From positions 17,675 to 81,674 of the forward strand of contig NZ_JAFBEP010000013.1 in the NCBI RefSeq assembly GCF_016908775.1: a stretch of 64,000 nucleotides of DNA. Reading direction: 5' to 3'. Numbering within the stretch: the stretch's first letter is position 1; the number at the start of each line of letters is the position of its first letter. This document shows, piece after piece, positions 9,429 through 18,332 of this stretch. Under the pieces are notes generated by a model, which saw nothing but the letters and a program-made list of their open reading frames with translations, made no database searches and was not told the DNA's origin. This stretch comes from Defluviitalea raffinosedens. Its GTDB lineage: Bacteria > Bacillota > Clostridia > Lachnospirales > Defluviitaleaceae. The position numbers and the translations under genes were made by a program.

Positions 9429-9730
9429 GCAAAGTCGATCTACGTCGAATTTTAAAATTTGATATCGAAAAAGCAATAGATTAGGGTCGATAAATACTGA
9501 GTTTGGAATAAGAAGAAAGGAATTCTTCTAATCCCTCTTATCAAGATTTACTTAATTCAAAATAGGCAAAATAATTAAATATGAGGAAGCAACTTATAAA
9601 CTTATTAGTCAACTATTAAGTTTTTTCTGTTAGGATTATTGCAAACAATTATGATGGAATTTTATTAATTTAAAATATATTCATATAATAAAAAATAAAC
9701 AGAATATTCAAATGCCAAGAGGTGGTAAAT
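9429..9730 (+). other. long leader of cluster 1, no confirmed structure
   Basis: About 300 bases of A/T-rich leader run from the promoter to cheY. A short GGCAAA...AGGAAGCAA stretch (9565-9592) faintly resembles the c-di-GMP aptamer of cluster 2, but it lacks the conserved GACGCAAAGCCAC core. A weak hairpin followed by six Ts lies near 9592-9627. I see no gene here. Confidence 0.3.
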
Positions 9731-10090
9731 ATGACAAGGGTATTAGTGGTGGATGATGCAGCATTTATTCGGGCACAGCTTAAACAATTGCTTACACAAA
9801 ATGGCTTTGAGGTTGTAGGTGAAGCTGAAAATGGTCAAGTGGCACTAAGGAAAATCAAGGAATTAAGACCGGATATCGTAACACTTGATATTACAATGCC
9901 AGAAATGGATGGTATAGAGTGTATGGCTGAAATTAATAAATTGGAATCTAAGCCGGCTGTAATCATGGTTTCTGCTATGGGACAAGAACCCTATGTACAG
10001 AAAGCGATTCTAAATGGTGCACGGGGCTTTATTGTAAAGCCGTACAAACCTGAAGTGGTGATTAATTATTTGAATAAGTTTAGGAAATGA
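9731..10090 (+). CDS. cheY: CheY-type single-domain response regulator
   Basis: The product is 119 residues, one receiver domain. The acid pair is in VLVVDDAAF, the phospho-acceptor is Asp53 (LDITMPEMDG), the switch residue is Ser in VMVSAMG, and the conserved Lys is in IVKPY. The start at 9731 follows AAGAGGTGG by five bases. It is first in the operon, ahead of receptor, CheW, CheB, CheR and CheA, so it is the likely diffusible output of CheA1. The motor or target is not in the window. Only a broken remnant of this gene survives at the matching place in cluster 2 (22816-22888). Confidence 0.9.
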   Translation: MTRVLVVDDAAFIRAQLKQLLTQNGFEVVGEAENGQVALRKIKELRPDIVTLDITMPEMDGIECMAEINKLESKPAVIMVSAMGQEPYVQKAILNGARGFIVKPYKPEVVINYLNKFRK

Positions 10091-10135
10091 TTAAATAACA
10101 ATATTGGGTATTAATGATTAAGAGGTGTGGAAGTT

Positions 10136-10384
10136 ATGCTTCAACTGACGGATGAAGAACTTTTAAAATACATAAAGATTGGTGAATTGCAATTTTATAC
10201 ATTAGCTGAAATACATAAAATTCTGATTCAAAGCAATATAAAGTGCAATATAGAAGAACTTCGGCAGAAAATTTTTCTTTTATATCGTGATGGTTATATA
10301 GGAAATGAGCCAACAGGTGATGGTGTGAATATGTATTACATAATTTTCAATCCTGAGGAGGTCACTGAAAATATTACAACATAA
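10136..10384 (+). CDS. 82-residue protein of unknown function, cluster 1
   Basis: The small soluble protein starts at ATG 10136, eight bases after AGAGGTG. It is mostly helical, with a C-terminal beta-hairpin-like segment ([20 protein letters not shown]); helices plus such a wing could make a small winged-helix fold, but that is a guess. It has no signal peptide or membrane segment. It lies between cheY and the receptor gene. The last 45 codons of a homologue remain in the cluster 2 leader (22902-23058), with the 5' part lost. I do not recognise the family. Confidence 0.65.
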   Translation: MLQLTDEELLKYIKIGELQFYTLAEIHKILIQSNIKCNIEELRQKIFLLYRDGYIGNEPTGDGVNMYYIIFNPEEVTENITT

Positions 10385-10491
10385 TTTGGATGAAAATGTG
10401 CGATGGATCAGGGAAAAAGAAGACTTCCGATTCTTGTGCATTTAATCAAATAAACCATTGTAATCTATTTAAGCATGGGAGGTCAAATATT

Positions 10492-12438
10492 ATGGAAAAA
10501 AAACTTGCAAAACCATCAAACAGAGAAAGTGAAAAAGGAGTAACACAAGCATCTTTTCGGATGACAGATGAAATGGAGAAAAAAAGAGAACTTGCCAGAA
10601 AGCAAGCACAAGATAAAGTGAGAGCCAGGACATTGGCCAAGCAACAGCAATTGGCAGAAAGAATTGCAGTTGCAACCGAACAGCTGGCTTCAGGAATTGA
10701 GGAAGCAAGCAGCGCAGCCGAAGAACTTGGTGCAACAATGGGGCAAATTGCAACAGGAGCGAATGAAGCGTCTTCTGCAGCTGAAGAGTCAAGAGCTGCT
10801 ATTAACCAGATTGATAAAGCTTCCATTATATCTGAAAAAAATGCAAGAGAATCTCTAAAAAGAGTGGATTTGGCAAAAGAATTGATAGAAAATACTTCAA
10901 ACGATATAGAACTCATGATTAAAGGAATAAAAGAATCAGCTGATACCAACATGGAATCTGTAAGGCTTGTTGGAGAATTGGAGAAGCAATCCAATGAGAT
11001 CGGAGAAATTGTGCAGGCAGTGGTGAGAATTGCCGATCAAACTAACTTGCTTGCGTTAAATGCAGCCATAGAAGCGGCCAGGGCGGGAGAACATGGAAAG
11101 GGCTTTGCAGTGGTAGCTGATGAAGTGAGAAACCTTGCCGAGACTTCAGAAAAATCAGCCAGAAATATCACAGAACTGGTGAATGAAATTCAACAGAATG
11201 TGAAAATTGTTGTGGTGGATATTGAGAATGCTGGTAAAGCTGCCAATGAAGAAGTAGAGAAGGCACTGAAAACTACTGAGGATCTTATTAAGATCAATGA
11301 GGAAATCATTTTGGTAAGGGAAGGAGTTGTGGAAATAGCTCAAAGTGCAGTGGATTCCAATAAAGGAGCCAGTGAGTTCCTGACGATGGCTGAACAGATT
11401 GCTGTAGCGGCTGAACAGCAAAGCAGTGCTGCAGAGGAAGTAGAAAAATCAATTCAAATGCAAAATTTGGCTTTTAATGAGTTAAATGCAGGTGCTGCTG
11501 ATTTGGCTCAGATGGCTGAAGACTTAAAGTATTCTACGGATCCCCAAAAATCTTCGGAATCCCTTGCAGCGGCTTCAGAGGAATTGTCAGCTAATGTGGA
11601 GGAAGCAAATTCTACTGCCAATGAGATTCTAAAGGCAATGCAGCAGATTTCAGCAGGTGCTCAGGCACAGGCAGAGCTTACTGATAAAGCTGCAAGACTA
11701 GGTGAAAGGCTTGCAGTAGCTGCGCAGCAAATGAGTGACAGGGCGAAATTCTCTGCAGAAAAAATAGAGGAGCTCCAAAAATTGCTAGAGGTAAATAAAA
11801 CCGCAGTGGATAATTTGATTACTGGAATATCTTCTTCAGCAGAATCCAGTATTATTTCAGCTAAGAATATAAAAAATCTGGAAGAAACTACAAGAAGAAT
11901 CGATAAGATTGTGGATGCTATAGTCAATGTAACCATTCAAACGAATATGCTGGCTGTAAACGGTTCTATTGAAGCAGCAAGAGCAGGAGAATTCGGAAGA
12001 GGGTTTTCAGTTGTTGCCGGAGATATAAGAGCGCTTGCCAATGAATCTGCGGAAAACACAGATAAGATCAAGGATCTTGTAAGAGGCATTCAGAATCAGA
12101 TTCAAAGAGTTGCAGCGGATATTGATCTTTCCAGCAAAACGTCTTTAGCAGAAGTGGAAAATGCAAAGAAAACAACACACAATCTCAATATTATTGAAGA
12201 AAGCATGATAGAGATCCTTGCAGGAGCAAGAGAGATTCTTAAAGGATCAGAAGAGTCGTTAGTGGCTTTGGAACAGGCAAAGAAGGGTGTGGATCAGATT
12301 GCAACCGCTGCTCAGGAAGCCAGCAGTGGAGCTGAACAGGCAGCAGCAGCAGCAAATCAACAAGCCAAAGGTATGCAGGAACTTGCAGAAGCGATTGAAG
12401 AGATCTCAGGATTGGCTGATGAGCTTCAGAATATGTAG
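10492..12438 (+). CDS. soluble chemoreceptor with two MCP signalling hairpins (copy 1)
   Basis: The 648-residue protein is almost wholly helical and has no transmembrane segment and no ligand domain. It contains two MCP hairpin tips: [17 protein letters not shown] near residue 184 and [17 protein letters not shown] near residue 483. Each is flanked by about 110 residues of heptad helix on both sides, so the chain holds two complete antiparallel hairpins. Glu/Ala-rich stretches such as ASSAAEE could be methylation sites. An N-terminal basic segment (residues about 25-55) precedes the first hairpin. Start 10492 follows GGGAGG; upstream in-frame ATGs lack a ribosome site. It should signal to CheA1 through the triple-CheW. 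The two tips are asymmetric: the first is closer to consensus than the second. Confidence 0.88.
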   Translation: MEKKLAKPSNRESEKGVTQASFRMTDEMEKKRELARKQAQDKVRARTLAKQQQLAERIAVATEQLASGIEEASSAAEELGATMGQIATGANEASSAAEESRAAINQIDKASIISEKNARESLKRVDLAKELIENTSNDIELMIKGIKESADTNMESVRLVGELEKQSNEIGEIVQAVVRIADQTNLLALNAAIEAARAGEHGKGFAVVADEVRNLAETSEKSARNITELVNEIQQNVKIVVVDIENAGKAANEEVEKALKTTEDLIKINEEIILVREGVVEIAQSAVDSNKGASEFLTMAEQIAVAAEQQSSAAEEVEKSIQMQNLAFNELNAGAADLAQMAEDLKYSTDPQKSSESLAAASEELSANVEEANSTANEILKAMQQISAGAQAQAELTDKAARLGERLAVAAQQMSDRAKFSAEKIEELQKLLEVNKTAVDNLITGISSSAESSIISAKNIKNLEETTRRIDKIVDAIVNVTIQTNMLAVNGSIEAARAGEFGRGFSVVAGDIRALANESAENTDKIKDLVRGIQNQIQRVAADIDLSSKTSLAEVENAKKTTHNLNIIEESMIEILAGAREILKGSEESLVALEQAKKGVDQIATAAQEASSGAEQAAAAANQQAKGMQELAEAIEEISGLADELQNM

Positions 12439-12456
12439 AGAATGGAGGGGATAGTC

Positions 12457-13935
12457 ATGGCTACTGGTATAAACAATGCCAGCTTTACCGAGCGCCAGCT
12501 AGTTACCTTCCAGATTGGAGAGGATGAATTCGGGGTCGATATCATGGACGTAAAAGAAATTATTAGAGTTCCTGATATTACTCGAGTGCCGAATGCTCCC
12601 ACCTATGTCGAGGGTGCATGCAACTTAAGAGGGAATGTTTTGCCAATCATCGATGGGAGGACCTGGTTTAATCTAAAAAAGGAAAAAAAAGATGAAAACA
12701 ACAGAGTATTAGTGATTGATGTAGACGGTAAGGCTACTGGAGTGATTGTAGATAAGGTATCAGAAGTAATGAGAGTAAATATTGCAGATATAGAGGAACC
12801 ACCAGAAATTGTGAGAAATGTGGACTCTGATTATTTAAATGGTGTTGTAAAGTTGGAGAATGGGAACAGGCTTATCATGCTTTTGGATATTGTAAAGGCA
12901 CTTAGTGTCAATAATGTAAAAAAACAAGAGAGTAAAGTTCAGGACGAAAATTTACAAAAGAAGAGCAATGCTGACTTAAATATCAACAGTAAAGAGTCTA
13001 TAGATGAGGAGCAATTGGTTTCCTTTCTTTTGGGGAAAGAAGAATATGCCATTGGTATTATGCAGATTAAGGAAATTATTCGCACACCTCAAATAGTAAA
13101 GGTTCCAAATTGTGAAGAATACATAGAAGGAGTAGTTTCCATACGTAATAACTTGTTACCTATAATCAATTTAAGAGCATATTTTGGAATGGAGCATCTG
13201 GAGGTTAACGATCACACCAGAATCCTTGTGGTGGATATGGGCAGTTTTACTGCGGGAATTATGGTGGACAAGGTTTTAGAGGTTTTGAGTGTACCATCAA
13301 GCATTATACAGCCTCCACCGAGATTTTCTACTCAAACCGAGGATCAGCTCAAAGGAGTGGCAAAACTTAATTATGGTAAGCGTATGATTTTGATGCTTGA
13401 ACCTTCTAAATTAATTTCTGCTGATGTAATCAGTAGAATTAGCGGCGCTGATGGAATTTATACAGAGAATAGAGAAAGAAAGGGCATGGAGAAGCAATTG
13501 CTTGATGAAGAGCAGCTGGTAACTTTTAAAATAGATTCTGTGGAATATGGGGTTAAGATTGCTAATGTTCAGGAAATCAACAGGATGACGGAAGTAACCA
13601 AAATACCCAGAGCTCCATACTGTATTGAAGGAATTGTGAATTTAAGAGGAAATGTAATACCTGCACTGAATTTAAGAAAACTATTCAATCTTCCAGAAAA
13701 ATCAATTACTGATGCCACACGGATTATTATCATTGATCATAATGGAAAGAGAACGGGAATTGTGGTCGATTCGGTTTCGGAAGTACTTAGATTTGAAAAG
13801 ACCTTGATAGAAGCCCCACCTGATACATTAAGCAATGGAGTTGACAGTGATTATGTGGAAGGTGTTGGAAAACTTAATAATGGTAAACGAATGATATTAA
13901 TTTTGGATATTAATAAGGTATTGAGTTTTAGTTAA
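12457..13935 (+). CDS. cheW: triple-CheW scaffold protein (copy 1)
   Basis: The 492-residue protein has three CheW domains, at about residues 12-150, 183-325 and 350-490. Each has the EYGVxIxxVxEI-like start, an (V/I)xGxxxLRG-like turn and a closing GKRMIL(I/M)L strand. Single-domain CheW proteins are about 150 residues, so this is a covalent trimer. The domains are joined by charged linkers. Start 12457 follows GGAGGGG; the gene begins 18 bases after the receptor stop. It should link the receptor to CheA1. The third domain is nearly identical at DNA level to that of copy 2. Confidence 0.92.
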   Translation: MATGINNASFTERQLVTFQIGEDEFGVDIMDVKEIIRVPDITRVPNAPTYVEGACNLRGNVLPIIDGRTWFNLKKEKKDENNRVLVIDVDGKATGVIVDKVSEVMRVNIADIEEPPEIVRNVDSDYLNGVVKLENGNRLIMLLDIVKALSVNNVKKQESKVQDENLQKKSNADLNINSKESIDEEQLVSFLLGKEEYAIGIMQIKEIIRTPQIVKVPNCEEYIEGVVSIRNNLLPIINLRAYFGMEHLEVNDHTRILVVDMGSFTAGIMVDKVLEVLSVPSSIIQPPPRFSTQTEDQLKGVAKLNYGKRMILMLEPSKLISADVISRISGADGIYTENRERKGMEKQLLDEEQLVTFKIDSVEYGVKIANVQEINRMTEVTKIPRAPYCIEGIVNLRGNVIPALNLRKLFNLPEKSITDATRIIIIDHNGKRTGIVVDSVSEVLRFEKTLIEAPPDTLSNGVDSDYVEGVGKLNNGKRMILILDINKVLSFS

Positions 13936-14026
13936 GATTCGGCCTTTTTAGGATTGACCCCGAAGGATCAGAGACTATTACTTTGGGGTTATTCGAATTT
14001 ACTAAAAATGATGGTAGGTGATGATC

Positions 14027-15103
14027 GTGACCGACAGAATAAAAGTATTAATTGCAGATGATTCAGCCCTTATGAGAAAGGTTCTGAAAGAAATCGTCAT
14101 GACCGATCCAAGTCTTGAAGTAATTGGAACAGCGAGGAACGGAGAGGATGCCATTAAAAAAGTTCATGAGTTAAAACCGGATGTGGTAACTATGGACATC
14201 AATATGCCTGTTATGGATGGTTTGACAGCTATGCAGTATATATTGAGCGATTATCCGGATATACCTGTTTTGATGGTGAGTTCACTTACTGATGAAGGAG
14301 CTTTGATAACTTTTGAAGCTCTTGAACTTGGTGCCTTTGATTATGTTACTAAACCTTCAGGAACTGTATCTTCCAACATCCATGTTGTCGGAAGGGAAAT
14401 TATACAAAAAATTAAACTGGGTTTTGAATATGCCAAAAAGAGAAATACGCTTCGAAGAAGTGAAAGGCGCAGTACTACAGTTAAGGCCAAAATAACAATA
14501 CCTGCGACTAAAACATCCATATCTGCTAGTACTGGCCTTTCAAAAATTATCCTCATAGGTATTTCTACAGGTGGTCCTCGGACATTAATGGAAGTTCTTC
14601 CAATGCTCCCACAGGATTTACAGGCTGCTCTTGTGATCATACAACACATGCCGCCTTCATTTACTTCTTCTTTTGCAAAAAGACTGGATAGTGCTTGCCC
14701 ATTCCCGATCAAGGAAGCAGAGCCAGGAGATGTTCTTCAGGACGGGAGAGGTTATCTGGCTCCAGGAGGATATCAACTTTTGATCAGAAGGGAAGGGATG
14801 ATTCGGCTTTCTCATAATCCTCAAACTGTTTTTATGCCATCGGTAAATGTGACAATGGAATCTGCACTGGATACCTTTGGAGGAAAGAAATTGATAGGCG
14901 TTCTTATGACTGGAATGGGAGACGATGGAGCTGATGCTATGGTAAAGATCAGAAAGGCTGGAGGGATTACCATAGCTGAGGATGAGTCCACAGCAGTGGT
15001 TTTCGGTATGCCGAGGGAAGCAATTGAAAGAGGTGGTGCTGAGATTGTAGTGCCCTCCTATAAAATAGCGGATGAAATCATTAAAGCCGTCAGAAAGAGT
15101 TAG
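14027..15103 (+). CDS. cheB: CheB protein-glutamate methylesterase (copy 1)
   Basis: The protein has 358 residues: an N-terminal receiver (about 1-120; VLIADDSALMRK, phospho-acceptor in TMDINMPVMDG, Lys in YVTKPSG), a linker (about 125-165) and a C-terminal methylesterase domain. The catalytic triad is visible as Ser in GISTGGPRT, His in IIQHMPPSF and Asp in TGMGDDGAD. I prefer the GTG at 14027, seven bases after AGGTG, because the same layout is kept in copy 2, where no ATG exists; GTG 14018 and ATG 14021 are alternatives. It removes methyl groups or deamidates receptor glutamines, driven by CheA1 phosphorylation. Confidence 0.92.
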   Translation: MTDRIKVLIADDSALMRKVLKEIVMTDPSLEVIGTARNGEDAIKKVHELKPDVVTMDINMPVMDGLTAMQYILSDYPDIPVLMVSSLTDEGALITFEALELGAFDYVTKPSGTVSSNIHVVGREIIQKIKLGFEYAKKRNTLRRSERRSTTVKAKITIPATKTSISASTGLSKIILIGISTGGPRTLMEVLPMLPQDLQAALVIIQHMPPSFTSSFAKRLDSACPFPIKEAEPGDVLQDGRGYLAPGGYQLLIRREGMIRLSHNPQTVFMPSVNVTMESALDTFGGKKLIGVLMTGMGDDGADAMVKIRKAGGITIAEDESTAVVFGMPREAIERGGAEIVVPSYKIADEIIKAVRKS

Positions 15104-15150
15104 TATCAAATCTAATGGTATGTATTTTTGGGATTGTATGGAGGTATTCG

Positions 15151-15561
15151 ATGAAATATACATATAAAGTTTTGATAGCGGATGCTGATGAAGAAATATT
15201 AAGTACTTTAAAAACACATCTGGAGCAAGAAAACTATGAAGTAGAAACTACTCAAAGCGCTATTAGTGCCCTTGAGAAAGTCAAAAGCGATAAATACCAT
15301 ATTGTTTTGATGGATATAGACTTACCTGAAATGAATGGGGTTGAGCTTTTGAAAGAAATTAAAAGTTATGATGCATTAACCCAGATCATTATAATGGCAG
15401 GACATTCCACAATGGAAAAAATATTAAATGCTCTCGAATATGGCGCTAACGATTATATACAGAAACCATTCTCGGATGTAAAGTATATCACCCAAGTTAT
15501 GAATTGCTCTGTGGAAAAATTGGAGAGGTGGAGAAAATCTATTATTCAAATCGTACAATAG
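15151..15561 (+). CDS. degenerate receiver-domain protein (copy 1)
   Basis: The protein has 136 residues: one receiver domain plus a short C-terminal helix (VEKLERWRKSIIQ). The phospho-acceptor Asp55 (LMDIDLPEMNG) and the Lys (YIQKPF) are present. The second acidic-pocket residue is Ala (IADADEE) and the switch Thr/Ser is Ala (IIMAGHS). This suggests weak phosphorylation or a constitutive binding role. Start 15151 follows GGAGG. Copy 2 shares the same two losses, so the change predates the duplication and is probably functional. Confidence 0.85.
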   Translation: MKYTYKVLIADADEEILSTLKTHLEQENYEVETTQSAISALEKVKSDKYHIVLMDIDLPEMNGVELLKEIKSYDALTQIIIMAGHSTMEKILNALEYGANDYIQKPFSDVKYITQVMNCSVEKLERWRKSIIQIVQ

Positions 15562-15607
15562 TTAACTCAACTGAAGGACATTACACTGTATTAGGAGGTA
15601 AACTTAA

Positions 15608-17074
15608 ATGGATACCATGATCCAGTTGTATATGGAAGATACGGAAGAGATTCTGCAAAAGGCAGAAAAATGTCTTATTCGCCTTGAAATGGAATATTCC
15701 ACAGAAAATATTAATGAATTGTTCAGAATAGCCCATACAATTAAAGGTTCTTCTCAGATGGTAGGTTATGAAGATATTGGAAATGTTATGCATAAAATTG
15801 AGGATATGCTTGATTGTGTAAGAAATGGATCTATACTGTTTGATCAGAGCATTGTATCTCTTTGCTTTAAAGGCTTGGATATTGTTAAACAGATGTTGGA
15901 ATATAAAAAAGAAAATGAGAATAACGAGATGCCAAAGGACCTTAGTGATGAAGCTTTAAAAATTAATGAAGACATTGCAGCTTTAATCGGATTCAATAAA
16001 AAACAAGAAAAAAAAGTTATGGCAGAGCAGCCAGCCATGGGGATTGTATCAAGCCTTTTGAATAAAGAAGCTAAAGGCAGAAATAAATATTATGTTACTT
16101 TCTTCATAGATGAAGATGCACCTATGGTTTCGCCTGTATTGTTAATGATTTTAAAAAGTGTTGAGGATATTGGCACCATTGCTTATTCAAGTGTAACGGA
16201 TAGCTATTTTTCAGAGTTATCTAGTGAGAATGCAATAAGTACTTTTGACATTATTTTATGTACAAATATGGAAGAAGCAGAGTTGTATACATATTTTGAT
16301 TTATTTTATGTAAAAGGGATCAATATAGTAGATTTAACTCGAAGTAAATTGGAAGAAAATGATTATTTCTTTAACGATGCAGATCATATTTTTTATAGTA
16401 TTGTTTTAAAAATTTTTATAAAGCTATATTATTTGCTTTTTAACAGATCAAAGGCAATTAAGATAAACGAAGAAGAACCTAACATAATAGAGGCCTTATA
16501 CAGTATAGAGTTTTTATACAATGAAGCTGTTAATGTCAGTGACAAAATGAAAAATAAAGATCAAATCAGCTCATTTATGAAGGATTTAAACGATTTTTTT
16601 ATTCTTATTACAAAGATGTATAAAAGGAAAAAAGATACTAAAGAAAAACTGCATTCCAATATTCAATTTCAAATGCTGAATCTGGCCAAAAGAGCCTATA
16701 TTTATTCAAAGGGGAAATATTTATTCAGAATCTTTAAACCTGGAAAGGAAGATTTTGTTAGTAGATTGAGTAATTTTATTGAAAAAGTTAATAAATCGGC
16801 AACGTTAGCTATTTTTATTGATCTAAGTAACTTGGATTTATTGTGTGAAAATGAGATCAAAGCTCTGATTGAGTTTAAAAATCAATTGAAGGTTTATGAG
16901 ATAGAAGTCGGTATTATTGCAGAAGGACCTTATGCCAGAAGGATTATTAACATTTTTGATTCTATAAAACCTGTTGAAGAGTTTAACCTATTTAAATCTG
17001 AATTTGATGCGGTTCTAGGTATGCTTTGTTCACAAAACTTTTGTCATAGTCTTTTTAAAGATCATGGTGAATAA
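15608..17074 (+). CDS. Hpt-domain protein with a STAS-like C-terminus (copy 1)
   Basis: The product has 488 residues. The N-terminus (about 1-105) is an intact histidine phosphotransfer domain with His43 in LFRIAHTIKGSS. The middle (about 140-390) is a mixed domain I do not recognise. Residues about 395-485 look like a STAS fold: beta strand LAIFIDLSNLDLL, helix ENEIKALIEFKNQL and strand EVGIIAEG, ending in a helix. Start 15608 follows AGGAGG. The gene lies between the degenerate receiver and cheR. It probably gives CheA1 an extra phosphoryl site or relays to another receiver; the STAS part suggests link-up with a protein-interaction switch, which is inference. Confidence 0.7.
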   Translation: MDTMIQLYMEDTEEILQKAEKCLIRLEMEYSTENINELFRIAHTIKGSSQMVGYEDIGNVMHKIEDMLDCVRNGSILFDQSIVSLCFKGLDIVKQMLEYKKENENNEMPKDLSDEALKINEDIAALIGFNKKQEKKVMAEQPAMGIVSSLLNKEAKGRNKYYVTFFIDEDAPMVSPVLLMILKSVEDIGTIAYSSVTDSYFSELSSENAISTFDIILCTNMEEAELYTYFDLFYVKGINIVDLTRSKLEENDYFFNDADHIFYSIVLKIFIKLYYLLFNRSKAIKINEEEPNIIEALYSIEFLYNEAVNVSDKMKNKDQISSFMKDLNDFFILITKMYKRKKDTKEKLHSNIQFQMLNLAKRAYIYSKGKYLFRIFKPGKEDFVSRLSNFIEKVNKSATLAIFIDLSNLDLLCENEIKALIEFKNQLKVYEIEVGIIAEGPYARRIINIFDSIKPVEEFNLFKSEFDAVLGMLCSQNFCHSLFKDHGE

Positions 17075-17418
17075 GCTAAATATTGATTTAACACCAATAG
17101 ACATACAAGGTATAAAAGTAAAAAAATGATCTCATATAGCAAATTGGGAAAATACATAAGGGTATTGTTGAAATTATGCAAATTAATGAGCAGAAGCGTA
17201 TTAATAAATCTAAAATGATATAGTTCAGCAGTTATAGTGTATGAGCATTGTGATATGATGCCGCCTGCTGCAATGATCCCTTCGCAAGTATAGCAGCCGC
17301 TCATGCAATGAATTTTTGGATATTAGTAATGCAGCTTATGTGCTGTCAAAAATACTGGACTATTTTGAAAAGGTGAGAGAAGCTGCTAAGGAAGTTATGA
17401 GCAATAATAGGAGGAAAA
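17075..17418 (+). other. non-coding gap between hpt and cheR, with an element shared with cluster 2
   Basis: This gap of 344 bases has no intact gene. The part 17222-17316 closely matches 29783-29870 in cluster 2 (for example GATGCCGCCTGCTGCAATGA), much better than the flanks. One frame, with one base missing near 17311, would read a helical tail ending LDYFEKVREAAKEVMSNN just before the cheR ribosome site. A decayed small gene is the simplest reading; a structured RNA is the alternative. Confidence 0.45.
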
Positions 17419-18243
17419 ATGGTATTATCTGATGAATTATTTGACAAGTTCATAAAATTGATTTACAGAAAAACAGGTTTATATTATGAACGTAATAAAA
17501 AGTATTATGTAGAAAAAAGGATTGAAAAATGTGCACAATTGCTTGAAATGGACAACTTGAATGAGTACTATATGATGTTAAAATTTTCAGATGACACATC
17601 AGAATTTGATAGATTAATCAACGAGTTAACGGTGAATGAAACTTATTTCTTTCGTGATTTTCCTCAATTGCGTAATTTTGCAGAGGATGTGCTGCCTATA
17701 GTCGTTAGGGAGAAAGGTGACAGAAAAAAAATAAAAATATGGAGTGCGGCATGCTCCACTGGCGAAGAACCTTATACTCTTTCCATTATTCTTCTAGAAA
17801 TGCTTGATCACCCAGAAGAATGGGAGATTGAAATACTTGCTTCTGACATAAATACCAAGGTATTAAAAAGTGCAAAAATAGGCATCTATGAAAGCAGAGC
17901 TGTAAGGGATGTACCTCCTGAATACCTGGAGAAATATTTTACAAGGCGGCAGGATAAGTATTTTGTTAATTTGAGTGTAAAAAAACTTGTATCTTTTAAG
18001 CGAATAAATTTGATGGATCAAAATGATATGAGCAATATTAGAGGATACGATTTTATATTCTGCCGAAATTGCTTGATCTATTTTGATGATGAGTCAAGAA
18101 AAACTGTTTTATCAAGTTTTTATGAATCCTTGAATCCTGGAGGATTTATTTTCTTAGGACATTCGGAGTCTGTTGGAAGGTTTTCATCTGCTTATAAAGT
18201 TCAAAAAATAGGGGATACAATAGTTTATTCTAAGCCTAAGTAG
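17419..18243 (+). CDS. cheR: CheR chemoreceptor methyltransferase (copy 1)
   Basis: The 274-residue protein has the CheR N-terminal helical domain and the SAM-binding C-terminal domain. Diagnostic motifs are NELTVNETYFFRDFPQL, the SAM loop IWSAACSTGEEPYT, the acidic strand end EILASDINTKVL and FIFCRNCLIYFD. AGGAGG lies upstream of the ATG. It methylates glutamates of the dual-tip receptor and opposes CheB1. It lacks the C-terminal pentapeptide-binding or TPR extensions of some CheR proteins. Confidence 0.94.
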   Translation: MVLSDELFDKFIKLIYRKTGLYYERNKKYYVEKRIEKCAQLLEMDNLNEYYMMLKFSDDTSEFDRLINELTVNETYFFRDFPQLRNFAEDVLPIVVREKGDRKKIKIWSAACSTGEEPYTLSIILLEMLDHPEEWEIEILASDINTKVLKSAKIGIYESRAVRDVPPEYLEKYFTRRQDKYFVNLSVKKLVSFKRINLMDQNDMSNIRGYDFIFCRNCLIYFDDESRKTVLSSFYESLNPGGFIFLGHSESVGRFSSAYKVQKIGDTIVYSKPK

Positions 18244-18332
18244 TATTACAGAACGAAATATCTGCCTATAGATGACTCTAATAATCAATTAAAACCAAAT
18301 AAATGTTTCTTTTGGTTTAAGGGGAGAATATT

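Noticed and set aside
10446..10994. 182-codon open frame on the minus strand across the receptor gene
   Set aside because: It is antisense to a well-supported CDS, is Ser/Ala-rich as expected from Glu/Ala codons read backwards, and has no ribosome site.
14657..15217. 186-codon minus-strand frame over cheB
   Set aside because: It spans the coding strand of cheB and the next gene start; no ribosome site and no recognisable motif.
17062..17304. minus-strand frame in the hpt-cheR gap, with GIIAAGG in both copies
   Set aside because: The conserved part is short, the flanking residues differ, and no ribosome site or promoter suits a gene on that strand.
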